A stretch of 64,000 nt of DNA, from positions 496,001 to 560,000 of the forward strand of contig JAYKKR010000009.1 of NCBI GenBank assembly GCA_036971615.1, read 5' to 3'. The position numbers and the translations under genes are program-made. Under the pieces are notes generated by a model. The model searched no databases. It was not told the origin of the DNA and saw only the letters and a list, made by a program, of their open reading frames with translations. Position 1 is the stretch's first letter. The number at the start of each line of letters is the position of its first letter. This DNA comes from Amyloporia xantha (Eukaryota; Basidiomycota; Agaricomycetes; Polyporales; Adustoporiaceae). Below, in pieces: positions 24,741 through 35,953 of the stretch.

Positions 24741-24922
24741 TCAAGTAAAGTCCGCTTTTCACTCGTGTAGGACTTCCGTGTATCAGCGTCATTTGTAACA
24801 ATAGTTAAGAAGAGTATTGCACGTTCGCAACATGTTGTACTGTTCGCGCTTCTTCGGAGATTAAAGGGAAGTTCCGTTTGTGCTTTGTCACCTCGAGGCC
24901 ACAGTGTGGCCCAAGCTTGATA
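22980..24922 (+). repeat. Segmental duplication, right copy (with 1-1962)
   Basis: Direct repeat of the left edge of the window, covering exon 3 onward of helicase B plus about 180 bp of 3' flank. The real left boundary cannot be seen because copy A runs off the window. Confidence 0.85.
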
Positions 24923-25005
24923 CAGCTCGAGCCTCTGCTCTCGTCGACGGGCCCACAAGACTCTTCTGAATCGTCCTCCCAGTTCCAACCATCATCCACA
25001 TCACT

Positions 25006-27694
25006 ATGTCCGTTCAAACTCGTACCATTCATCAGAACTTCCTCGATGAGGATCAACCGCCTATCGGCACGATGACCTTGCTAGAATCCACAGTGACGGA
25101 GGAGCTCGTGCAGGAGTTCCTCGCTACTAGCGCTTCGTCGCCCCCCTTACCCATCCGACTCGGTCTCTCGCCGGCATATTCGCCGTCGTCGAATCTCATC
25201 GCTCTCGCAATATCTACGACCTCGCGGGTGGTGATTATTCAATTCCACAACAAGACGAAGGCCGAAAGCGCGAAGATCGGGCGACAGATCATTCAAACCA
25301 AAATCCTCTCCAATCCCGAATGTCAGCTCTTCGCATTCAATGTGGGACCTCTTGCCACTTCGCTCTTTCATGACCACGGACTTCGTATGGTAAATGGAGT
25401 TGATATTCAGAGTGCGTGCTCGGGTGCCAGCGACAGTACTCCCCTGAGCGCTATCAAGTTCGCGGTTGGCGATAACATTCCCGTGCACGGCGAAAACATC
25501 GAGGCTGCATTCGAAGATTCGCTTTGGGATCCCGCGCGGACGACTTCACTAGCACTGCAAGCTTGGATTTCAAGCTTCTTACCCAGCATCAGGGATATGG
25601 AGGAACGGTTCAACAATGTCAAACGTGTCAATACACAGGATCTGGATGAAACTGTAAGTAACATATAAAAGTCAACAGTGGGTTGAATCAGATGTATCTA
25701 TCATGATGTGTAGTATCTTGCAATGATTGCTCAGATGGCACGCAATGATCAGCAACTTGCATCAAAGAAACCCTCAGCAACCACTCATGAATTCAACTCA
25801 CCATTAGCTCACCATGAGAAACTCAATGTCAAATCCTCTCATTTTCAAAACAGGATCCAAAGGTCATCAGTAAGTCCCTTCACAAATTGCATAAATATTA
25901 TAGAAGCTTAGGATTTTATTTAATGTTTAGAATATGAGGTTAATGGTCCAGGATCAATCAGGAGCACAATTTGAGATACATGGGAGAACCGTCGACATCT
26001 CAGGGCCTTCTGCTACTCTCAGAGCTGAGAGTAGTCTTCAAGGGAAGACAATCACCCAATTAGTCTCCACAGGTAGTGAGAGGCCTACCAATGCTGAGAG
26101 GGAGAAGGCATTGGCCATTCTCCAAGCTCTTCAGGGACAAAGCAATCTGTTCAAAAATCCATTCCTGCAATATATGCTGTCTCCATCAGCTGACTTTTCT
26201 TGGCCCGAGGACTTTGTATCTTCTGACACTGTACCCTCAGTTGCATCAACTCGACTCAATGACTCACAGCATCATGCTGTTGAGCACATGCTTTCTATCA
26301 ATAATTCCACTCGTATAACCATGATTCATGGTCCTCCAGGCACAGGAAAAACCTCAGTCATTGCTGCTTATGTTTGCTCAGCAGTTGCTGCAGCACAGAG
26401 TGGTATTTGGCTGGTGGCTCAGAAAAATGTTGCTGTGAAGAACATTGCAGAGAAACTTGCAGATGTTGGATGTACCAATTGGAAGATATTGGTCTCTGCT
26501 GATTTTCACCTTGGGTGGTATGTGGATTTTCCAATTTCTAGTTGCTTATTTAAAATACTGTCTTGTACAGGCATGAACATCTTTATCAAAAAATCAATAA
26601 AAACATAATCCGCTCAGATGAATTTCAGAAGGCTCCAGGACAGCTTCAAGACTGTCCTGTTGTTCTTTGCACATTATCTATGCTGTCCAATCCAAGAGTC
26701 AAGACATTCACTCGAATTGTGCCTTTGACCACACTTGTTGTGGATGAAGCTAGTCAAATTGCCATTCAAGACTATATTCCTCCATTGACTCTCTATTCAA
26801 CGATTCGAAAAATGTGTTTCATTGGTGATGATAAACAGTGTAAGTTACTATGTTTATATATGACCATTGCTGACTTTAGACACTCAGTGCCTCCATATGG
26901 TCAGGATGACATTGAAGACCTCAGGAGTGTCTTTGAAGTTTCTCATCTACGAGAAGCAGCACTTCTTTTGGATACACAATGTATGTATATTCACATTGTT
27001 TATGATATTGGTGGCTGAAACAATTGTAGATCGCATGCCACCACATATTGGTGACTTTATCTCAACTGAAGTTTATGAGGGGCAGCTTGCATCAAATCCA
27101 CTCCATCCTGTCAAAGACTCTCTGACTTTTTTTATTGATGTTGATGGTGGCTGTGAAAAAAGGTCTCAAACCAGCTGGACAGTGAGTATAGTGTATTCAA
27201 ATAAAATCTCTAGCATTTGACTAATTTCATGCAGAATCCACTGGAATGCGAAGCAGTTCTTAAAATTGCTGCTAAACTTGAAAATGACAACAAGAACTAC
27301 AGAATAATCACCCCATATGTTGCTCAAAAAGACTTGTTGGAAAAGGAGATGAAGGAACATGGTCTGAGATGGGCAAATAAATGTTTTGTTATTGACTCTT
27401 TTCAAGGTTTATATTCATCCTATTTGTTGATAAGTCTACTGACTTATCTACATCATAGGAAATGAAGATGACTATATTATCATTTCTCTTGTGCGCTCTA
27501 AGGATCTTGGATTTTTGACAGACTTACGGCGCACAAATGTCATGCTTACTCGCTGCAAGCGGGGCATGTATATTTGCACCAGCTGGAATTTCATTTGGAG
27601 TGTTGCACAGGACACATTGGTTGGTCATATGGCTGTTGACATGGGTGAAGATGCTTGGAGAGGTGGGGCTGATCTGGACTCAGGTGATTTCTGA
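25006..27694 (+). CDS. Helicase copy C: diverged, CpG-poor paralogue
   Basis: Exons are 25006-25653, 25714-25869, 25931-26517, 26571-26839, 26888-26980, 27030-27181, 27235-27406 and 27459-27694, 2313 nt, closed, 770 aa. The eight-exon layout and all phases equal those of copy B, so the genes are paralogues. Helicase motifs are complete: GPPGTGKT, VDEASQIA, GDDKQLPPYGQ, YRMPPHIG, DSFQGNEDDYIIIS and RRTNVMLTRCK. Motif III is followed by canonical LPP. The N-terminal domain keeps LFAFNVGPLATSLF and GVDIQSA but, as in copy B, lacks obvious catalytic acids. Exon 1 is CpG-rich while exons 2-8 are CpG-poor and AT-rich. The intact frame says it is, or recently was, under selection. Confidence 0.88.
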
Positions 27695-28131
27695 TGCAAA
27701 GAGATTGTTCATGCCAGCTGTGTAAAGTAGCATAAATTGCAACTTGTATGATATTCTTCAAGTTGATTCAGTAGTGACAGCATGTCAACTTAGTAAAAAT
27801 GATTTTTACCTGGGACTACAAGTGTGACATGTTATTATTATTACTACATGTACAATGCATGTCATCAAGAGCATCAATAATAGCTAATTTGAAACCCTTA
27901 GTTGAAGTCAATGAGCTGGAATATTTAGACTCAATCCCAAATTTAAGTACTTCAGGACCTGCAAGATCTGAGACAATAGTCAAAATCTGTTGCTCATTGT
28001 CCCATCAAGCTACACACTCACAGTTAATTCCATATCCATCAGGGTATGATGATCCAAAGCTTTTGTTAATATCAAACATCAGGATAAGATGTTGTAAAGT
28101 AGATACAGATACAGGAACATACCCTGTCCCA
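25654..28131. other. Block strongly depleted in CpG
   Basis: By eye there are about 55 CpG in the 648 bp of copy C exon 1 but only about 18 in the next 1980 bp. None was seen between about 27570 and 28131. TpG and CpA are abundant. The block starts at the exon 1/intron 1 boundary of helicase C. It ends inside the third-last exon of the carnitine acetyltransferase. Coding frames are intact across it. Confidence 0.75.
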
Positions 28132-30407
28132 CGAAATTGATCTCCAGCACTCAGGCCGCTTGTACTGAGCTTCCAAGTCTGACTATGCATGAATAGTCTG
28201 TCTTCAAAAAGCTCATGGTGTTCACCAGGTTTGAGCATCATCTGTAGTCCTAGGAGATGACGGTCAATGCCTCGTCCAGTGGCCGCGTGGCGAGTGAGAT
28301 TTGTATGTGTCTGCACGGCACGACGAAGCAGTGTCTGACGCGTTTGAGTCTGTGAAGAAAGCTGTGAATAACGGCCGGTATCTGTAAACATAAGTGTCAC
28401 TCACACTGCTCTCCGGGTCGACCATCGCGAGAACAAATGCTCGACTGTGAGCAGTCAGTGTGCGGATCGTCTCTGTACGGCCGTTCTTGAACAAGCGTGT
28501 GAGTGCTGTCTCGTATGTCGCCGTGAAGTAACCGCACGTCCTATACCAAGCGAGCTGCAGGGCCATCTGAATATACGCGTCTGGAGACAGTCGGGCTTTT
28601 GGGTGACCAATAGCCGCAAAGACGGCAAAAAAGGCGACGATATAAAATGAGCAAAAGTACAAGGTAGATGCTTTGAGGACCGGCATCCACGGCCCCAAGG
28701 AATGGCGAGACGCACCGGTATTCTTGATCCAATCCGTACCGTAGGCATCGTACCACAAAATCCCGTCGTCGGAGTCTTCCACAATGACCCTCGCTCTCTC
28801 CTCTGCAGCCGCACATTCTTGTTGAATACGCTCGTCGATCACCCAATTCAAACGCTCCCATCCTGTCACACCACCCTCAGCTGCACGGTGGGTGCCAAGA
28901 GGCTCAAACGCGTCCTCTTCGATCTCTTGCACCACTGCATACTCTGCAACAATGCTGGGAACGAGCGCGTCACAGGATGAATGCTCGCCCAGCGCACCCG
29001 CGCGCGTGTTGGACTCAACAATCAAGGTAAATGGCTTGTCGTACCAGCGATTGTGCGCTGGACGATCAGCCGGCCCGGAACGCACATTGTGCAGGTGTGC
29101 CGTGAGCTCTGAGACAGTACATGGCGATGGGATCGCAGGAGGATCTGCGGAGGGGGTGGAGCTCGAAGGAAGAGAGCGCGAAGGAGGAACGTAGGTGTAG
29201 TGGTCGAGGCTGAGGGCGAATAAGGAATGATTGATCGTCCGTAAATTGGAGTGATTTACGGACGAAAGGGATAGGAGGTGGTTGAGATTCTATGCGCTCC
29301 TGTAAGACGACGACGCCCAATGTTCGAACACAGATCACTCGGACAAACCTCTGACCAACGATCTCTTTCGTCGGCGCTAAGAACGCTCAGTGGAACGGCT
29401 GTTTCGCCACTGTCGAGCCTTCTCACTGTATCAGCTACTACAGCATGCAGTCTACGCTCAATTTCCGCAGGCGAGAGCAGTTGTAAGTTGTCGTCAAGAA
29501 CCTCTACTGTGTAGAACCAGCCATGCAACAGTACGAGGACTTTTCGAGCATCAGGATCGGAAGGGGAAGGCAGTTCTGACAAGGTGTCACACTGCAGCCT
29601 TGGGAGACGAGAGATATTGAATATTTTCGCCGTCGTGTCTCGTAACCAAACGCCTAGCGTACCCGAATAGACATGTCAGAACGTCGTCTGAACACGATCG
29701 AATAGTGGACCTACCCGCACGAGTTGTGTCTGGATATAATTCTTGTCTACAAATTCCAAACTATGTTTATCAATGTTCCGCTCGAGACAGCTCTTCGGAC
29801 TGCTGACCTTTCGAGACGTGCTTTCCAGTCAAGCACTCGGTGGACCAACCAAGCGGCTCTTCGGACTTGCCAGTCCGTTATTCCAGCTTTCCCGGAGGTC
29901 AATTTGCCGAGTACGACGTCTTCGGGAACCCCAGGGTCGTTGTGAAAAGCCAGCCACCAGTTAGAATTCACAATCAGAGGAGCACGCCATTCATGATACA
30001 CTTTCTTCATCCAAAAGTTATCGTCGAGCCAGTTATTCGGCGACGATCTGTCAAGTGCTTATCCAAAGGCGAAATGCACGTTCAGCTTGAGAAAGTGAAA
30101 GTGAGGTAGAAGACCGACCAAGGAGACGTTCCTGGCAAGTCTTCCCTACGCCATTCTCGAAGTCCGCCGCCCATTTGACTCGGGCTTTGTAACTATCAGC
30201 ATAAGACAGACCGTTTCGAGCCTCGTCTTCCAACAAAAATGGTTCCAGAGATGTCAAGTATTTCTGCACCGTCTGATGAAGGTCAGGAACTGGTAGACGG
30301 GGAAAAGTAGGTGAGCCTGAGGATGAGCTGGCGATGTTTGCCCTCCTGATTGAGGGTGCTGTATGAGCTTGCATGGCGAGACGAGCAATTCTAATGCGTC
30401 GGAGCAT
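27816..30407 (-). CDS. CAT2: Carnitine O-acetyltransferase, probably dual mitochondrial/peroxisomal
   Basis: The enzyme moves acetyl groups between CoA and carnitine. Exons are 30119-30407, 29808-30057, 29715-29746, 29349-29653, 28716-29289, 28405-28595, 28123-28361, 28022-28059 and 27816-27967, 2070 nt, closed, 689 aa. Marks in order are LPVPDLHQTVQKYL, SPNNWLDDNFW, ESNTRAGALGEHSSCDA with the catalytic His, YIQMALQLAW, GRTETIRT, STSGLSAGDQFRGTGF and SYPDGYGINY. The N-terminus (MLRRIRIARLAMQ) is a good mitochondrial presequence. The protein ends in SHL, a type 1 peroxisomal signal variant. The last two exons lie in the CpG-poor block and end in an unusual run of asparagines. Confidence 0.92.
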
Positions 30408-30750
30408 GGGACTGTAGGCTGCAGAGATGCATATGTCCCTCCGGAGTGTGGACAGCAGTGAAATGCGTCGTCGTCACTAATTTCGGAACAGGCACGTGAT
30501 ACGCGTAGACGCTCATTAGACGCGTCCCGCTGGACATGCCACAACCGCGTTCAGATATACTCTACGTTCAGATATACTCTACCTGTATTTCTTCTCTTAA
30601 TCACAGTCTGCTCTCATACCTCTGTGCCATATCACGTCACACAGAGATTACTCTGTGGCTTCAGAAAGGTATGCACTATGTTCATCACGATTTCTCACAA
30701 GGCTTGAACTGCGGCGCCCAGGCTGTAGCACATCCGCTTAACCTTCAGCT
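30408..30750. promoter_or_regulatory. Divergent promoter region CAT2 / RMI1
   Basis: 343 bp between divergent starts. A direct duplication of TTCAGATATACTCTACGTTC/CCTG occurs at about 30550-30580. No gene is supported. Confidence 0.4.
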
Positions 30751-32690
30751 ATGGCACCTCCGTTTGAAATATCACAATGGCTCAGGCAAACATATCCTAA
30801 ACCGCAAATTGATCCGGTATCTCATGCTTTACTTGGCTCTGTCAACTGATAACTGAAATTCACCCCATGAAGGAATGGCTCGAGGGCTGCTACTCCTGGA
30901 TTGAGGGAGAGTACAATCTGAACCCCGCGACGCAGATGGACGATATCATCCGTCATGTTGATCTGCAACTCCTCGAGTCTGATCTTACAGATTCCATGGT
31001 AGCGGGCACGGGGCTACCGCAAAATATTGCCGAGCTACACAACACAGCTATCCGTGGCCCTATTCTTTTGCAGATCATATCCATCACAGAGATTGGACAT
31101 AGCGCGTTCACGCTTCAGAATGTCCGGCAGGCGCGATTAGACCGCGCAGATATGGCGGGCTTGGCGAGGGATGAGGACGCGGAGGAAGATGAGGACGAAG
31201 GACCGATTCCTGCATATCCTCGATCTATGCTTCGCTTCCAGCTGAGCGACGGCTCGACGGTTCTCCAGGCCATCGAGTTTCGTCGACTGCCAGATCTCAC
31301 TCTTGGCGAGACGAAACTCGGCTTCAAGGTGAGTAAATGCCGTTTCTTTCCCTTACATGCTGCAACCACGCGTCTTCCATTCCATCACGCCTCGCTTGAG
31401 CGGAGCTGGTCACATCAATCCGCCAGTGGCACGAGGCTATCATCCTTTGCTTTATCTCACCTGGTTTGTTCACCGTGTGATCTCATACTGGACAGATGCT
31501 CCTTAAAGACGTCTCGATCCGCAGAGGCATCGCGTTACTCGAGCCCAAGTGTGTTATCATGAAAGGCCACCAGACTGCAGACCTCGAAGCTCTGCAGGAC
31601 CGCGACTTTGCTCGCGATCTGAGGCTACGTCTCGGGTATGTACTCCTTTCTCGAATTTAGGTTTATACTCACGCGTAGACTCGTATGCAGTAAGCCCGAC
31701 GATCCTGCACAAGAAGAGCCAGAGCCCAGACAGGCTGCTCCTGCTCCTGCTCCTGCTCCCCCGCCAGCTGGTCCCGTAGCAAATCAACCCCCTGCACCTG
31801 CGCAGCCTCGAGCTCAGCAAGCACCAGTGGCACCCGTCCGATCCCCTTTCCGCGAGCTTCCCGAGCCGCCTGTGGCAGGGCCCTCAGGAACATTCCACGA
31901 CGATGACGAGGGCCAGCCCCGACGGCGGAAACTCCCACCCCGCCAACAGCGTAGCCCCTCGCCCAATCCGCCTCCGCGCCCTGCAAATCGTCATGAAACG
32001 CACTCTCACTATTTCTCTTCATCCGGGTCCGGCTCTCAGTCGCGCCTGCGCAATCCCTCTGCAGACATCGCACGCGAACGACTCTTCTCGCCACCTCGCC
32101 AGCCGCCCGTGATCGTCCCTGATAGCGATGACGAGGAAGAAATGTGGAACGCGCCTAGCAATTTCGTCGGTGCAGAGCCTGGTCCATCGCGCAGGATTGG
32201 CGGAGTGGCGGACACCAGTCCGAAGGCATCGAGCCCGGATATTGAGTTCGATGAAATCTTCCTGGATGATGCCGTTCTGGAGCAAATGGACCGCGTTGAG
32301 CAGGAAGAGCTCGCCCGCACCCAGGCGACACAAGTAGCCAGTACCAGTGTGACGGTTACTAGTGCTGGACCGTCGACCACGACACAAAGAACAGTGGTGG
32401 CGTCAACGCAGAGAACCGTTGCCGGAGCTAGTCATGGGACAGCAGTCGCTCCGAGCCAGCTACCAGCGTCGTCTCCTGCTTCCGGATCGGGTTCAAATTC
32501 AGGTCCAGCGTCGAGTGCAGGGAATAGGGTGGGCACACGACATGAGCGGATAGACTTGGGTATCGTTGTAATTGACGATTCGGAGGAGGACGACAAGGAG
32601 AACGTACCTGTCCCGACACGACATGTGCGCAGACGCACAGCTAGGTCAGTTCCAGCCAGCCAAGAGGATGTGATCGAGCTATCCGATTGA
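30751..32690 (+). CDS. RMI1: RecQ-mediated genome instability protein 1, with long disordered tail
   Basis: Rmi1 is the OB-fold partner of topoisomerase III and the RecQ helicase (Sgs1/BLM) that dissolves double Holliday junctions. Exons are 30751-30816, 30873-31328, 31496-31635 and 31691-32690, 1662 nt, closed, 553 aa. The N-terminus (PPFEISQWLRQTYPKP, then EWLEGCYSWIEG) and the block MLLKDVSIRRGIALLEP match the Rmi1 core. From residue about 225 the protein is disordered and rich in Pro, Ala, Ser and Thr; it includes an Ala-Pro run encoded by GCTCCT repeats near 31740. Yeast Rmi1 (241 aa) lacks such a tail. The final residues DVIELSD look like a SUMO-interacting motif. Confidence 0.88.
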
Positions 32691-32936
32691 GACATTCAGA
32701 GCATTCTACGCGGCTGAAAGGGAGGTAGGAGAATAACGTGAGGATGAGGAGATATTAGCAGCGGATACTCGTATACCCGACCGGTCATATTATATTCAGG
32801 GCTCGTAGTTATCCTTATACCACAGCTGCCAGTATATGAGCATCATATAATCTATTCACTCATCATCAATACGGCATACAACGCGAAATACGGGCGTGGA
32901 AGAGGGGTGTCCGAAACTACCCCGGAGGTGAAATCA

Positions 32937-34031
32937 TCACCCGAGAATAGCAATCTTTGACTTTTTCTTCTTGTTCTTTGTGCTGGCGAACGACCTCCAA
33001 CTATCCACCCTCTGCTCTCGATTCTCTGAGAAGAAATGAAGTCAACGGCCCGACAGTAGTGGAGACTTGGCATACCTTCCCACCGCGCGTCGTCTTCGGC
33101 TTTCCGCTTCCTGGTCGTGACTTCTTCTTCCTTCTTGCGGGCCTCCAGACCTTCGTTTGCCAAATTCATCTTAACGGCTCTAAAGCGATGGTCATGAACC
33201 TCCAGGTAGAGTAAATATACAAAAGACATACTTTCTCCTTCGGACTTCCTCGTCTATCAATAGCTCCTTCGCTTTCGCCAGTAATTGCTGACGCCACGGT
33301 GGCGTCAACTTTTTCAGGCGGATATCGCTGTCAGCTGTGGTCGTGGGAAGCAAGAGCGATTTGAGGAGGACGGCACGAGCTTGGTTAATCACAGCGTCGA
33401 TTTCCTCGCGTTTGGCCTTGTCAGAGAGTTCAGATTCGGCCTGGATACGAGATAACGGTCAGTTACGTCTGGAGATGATCCCTGAAGGAGTCCATGAACG
33501 AGAAGTGCACCGTGCACTGGAAAGGAGTGATGGACCAAGGACGAGACGGACCTTCTTGATGAGATCAAATGCATCTGGGGCGCGAGGGTGGGGGGTCTTG
33601 TCAGGATGGATGACTGGGTATCATATAACGTACAAGGTGACCATCAATACGTGAACATCGGAGGCAGACGACACAGCGGAATGTGCGAGCGCTGCGCCGG
33701 AGTGGACGGGCTCACAGAGCGAGAGCTGTCTGTACTTCTTCTTGATCTCTTCGGGAGTTGCGTCTTCGGAGATGTCGAGGATCTCGTAGGGGCTGTTGAG
33801 AGATTTGAATAAGATGAATTGGTGTGGGTGACGGTCAGTGAGCGGAAGTGAGAACGAAACCGAGACTGACTTGAGCTTGAAAGCTTTCAGGATACGCTCA
33901 ACCTCTATCTCTCGTTGAAAAGCGGTGGCCTCTCGACTGAGGAGCTTCTCAATGTCATCCCCACCTGTAGAAGGGCCCGCGGAAGCGGAGGACGGTTTGT
34001 TGACGGTTGAGGATGAGGCTGCGGCGGACAT
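32937..34031 (-). CDS. SPF31: Spf31/DNAJC8-type J protein, spliceosome-associated
   Basis: DNAJC8/Spf31 proteins associate with pre-mRNA splicing complexes in the nucleus. Exons are 33871-34031, 33716-33792, 33552-33613, 33232-33440, 33076-33179 and 32937-33025, 702 nt, closed, 233 aa. A short J domain begins at NPYEILDISEDATPEEIKK and carries the HPD motif in FIHPDKTPHPRAP. A long basic helical region follows (EARKKEEEVTTRKRKAEDD). The C-terminus KNKKKKSKIAILG is lysine-rich. The second splice makes the HPD block contiguous, which supports the model. Confidence 0.9.
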
Positions 34032-34212
34032 GGCTTGTGTTGTAGCACCAGGGTCGAATGTACTGGAGACGAGGCCAAGTGTGAGATGCAGCGTCTATAG
34101 TCTAAAGTTATGAAGGCAGAACGGGACGAAAGACGCAAGCCGAATATAAGCCGTCGTAGGAGTTGAGAAGAAAGCGCGGCAGCGACCACAGCCGCTTTTG
34201 CCACTGCCTCCG

Positions 34213-35382
34213 ATGAACCATCTCCGGACCGCGGTGTTGCGTCCTCAGCTCACCAAATGCTCTCGTTCATTTGTGACAACGGTATGTCTTGCACCGTCGC
34301 CCCATATCATCGTGATTGAACGCGTGTTTACGATGGCTCGTAGAGCAGATGTTACCGGAACTCGCTTCCGACTTCATTTCCGCCAGCATGTAGGGCTGCA
34401 CCGAGAGTCTTTCGGCAGAGAATTGCATGGCCGCAAAACTCAAAGCCTTCATGGAGGGCTATGTCTACTGAGACACCGTCTTCTGGAACGCCTCCGCGTC
34501 CTAGACCGTCGTCGTACCATGCATCCCGACATCAGGTATATGCCGCCAGGAATAGGAGCCTACTCATGTATACTGCTGCAGTGGTACGTTGCAGACATGG
34601 CTTGATCATTTTGAGGCCTCTTGAACTTATAATGCACTGGCAGATAGTTCTCGGTGTTGGTGTCACTTATGCTGCGGTGCCGCTGTATCGTATGTTTTGC
34701 GCGGCGACCGGGTTCGCGGGTACTCCCAAAGTCGGCATGGGTAAATTTGAGGCAGATCGTCTCGTACCCATTGAAAACGCGAAGCGGATAAAGGTCCACT
34801 TCAACGCAGATACATCAGATGCGCTACCCTGGACGTTCACACCGCAGCAAAAGTTCGTGAGCGTGCTTCCGGGAGAGACAAGTCTGGCATTTTACAAGGC
34901 GAAGAATAACTCGAAGCACGATATCATTGGAATTGCGACATACAATGTCACGCCTGATAGGGTGCGTTCATCGTCATGTAAATTACAAGCGATGACACCT
35001 GAGACGGGCTCTCGCAGATCGCACCATACTTCGGGAAGGTCGAATGTTTCTGTTTCGAGGAGCAAAAGTTACTAGCTGGAGAGGAAGTGGACATGCCTTT
35101 GCTCTTTTTCATTGACAAGGACGTCTTAGACGACCCCTCTTGCAGGAATCTGGATGATGTGGTGTTGTCCTACACGTTCTTCCGGTAAGCTCGCCATCGC
35201 ACACCGTCGCTTGTGCTTGAAAAGCTGACGCTCCTCCCAGAGCTCGCAGGAATGCGCAAGGCCACTTAGAGCCTGACGCTCCTGATGATGTCGTACAAGC
35301 TTCACAAGGCTTCGCCGACTATGAGATAGCACCAAAAGCAGAGGATCGAAAACAGGCTAGTTCTGGGGAAGATTCCTCGTAA
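34213..35382 (+). CDS. COX11: Cox11, copper chaperone for cytochrome c oxidase
   Basis: Cox11 delivers copper to the CuB site of Cox1 in the mitochondrial inner membrane. Exons are 34213-34281, 34344-34583, 34644-34961, 35018-35184 and 35241-35382, 936 nt, closed, 311 aa. An arginine- and serine-rich presequence precedes a membrane segment (MYTAAVIVLGVGVTYAAV) and the family signature PLYRMFCAATGF. The copper-binding CFCF motif is in VECFCFEEQ. The conserved end block LSYTFFRARRNA is followed by an unusual hydrophilic tail of about 40 residues. Exon 2 splicing was chosen so that the presequence stays open. Confidence 0.93.
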
Positions 35383-35953
35383 CATGCTAGTTTCGTTTCT
35401 ACTTGTTATACGTCGATCAATGTGAACTCTCTGCCAATACTTGTAGGTGGTCTTAGAGTGATCCTATGTGATGCAATGACCACAAAGCCTCGGAGCATTG
35501 TCGTTTGTTCAAGTGCGAAGAAGCTGAGAGGAACCCGGGCCTACAATAAATAGTAGATAGAAAGCACCGATTTATTATTTTAGGGATTTATTTCGGTTTG
35601 TAAGCCCTTAGCTGGGCTACCCGATCTCCTAAATTATGACCTCACTACCTACGCCAGTTTTCGACCTCACTCTCATCTTGCTCTCATCATATCCTCCACG
35701 GTCAACCCGTTCCCCCAACTACTAAGTATTGTGGCTATCCGCTTGTCGAAGAGGTACCACGACATCTGCTTTGTCCTGCTACTCATACGCTGACATATGG
35801 TACAGCTCTCGACGTTTTGGTACACACTGTATCGTTCAAACTGGATCATCAGACGATCACATCCCGTCCTCGCTCCGTCATTAAAAGGGATATAGTGCTC
35901 CCATAAGGTACTTGGATCCTACTTGACATTCAAGCCATCTCTATATTGACACC
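35383..35953. other. Intergenic region upstream of the 1095-aa gene
   Basis: 571 bp with no supported gene. It contains a short AT-rich patch (TTTATTATTTTAGGGATTTA) around 35570. It presumably holds the promoter of the next gene. Confidence 0.4.

Noticed and set aside
30540..30590. Short duplication TTCAGATATACTCTACGTTC / TTCAGATATACTCTACCTG as a regulatory tandem operator
   Set aside because: Only two copies of about 18 bp; too little to separate from slippage, so mentioned only in the promoter entry.
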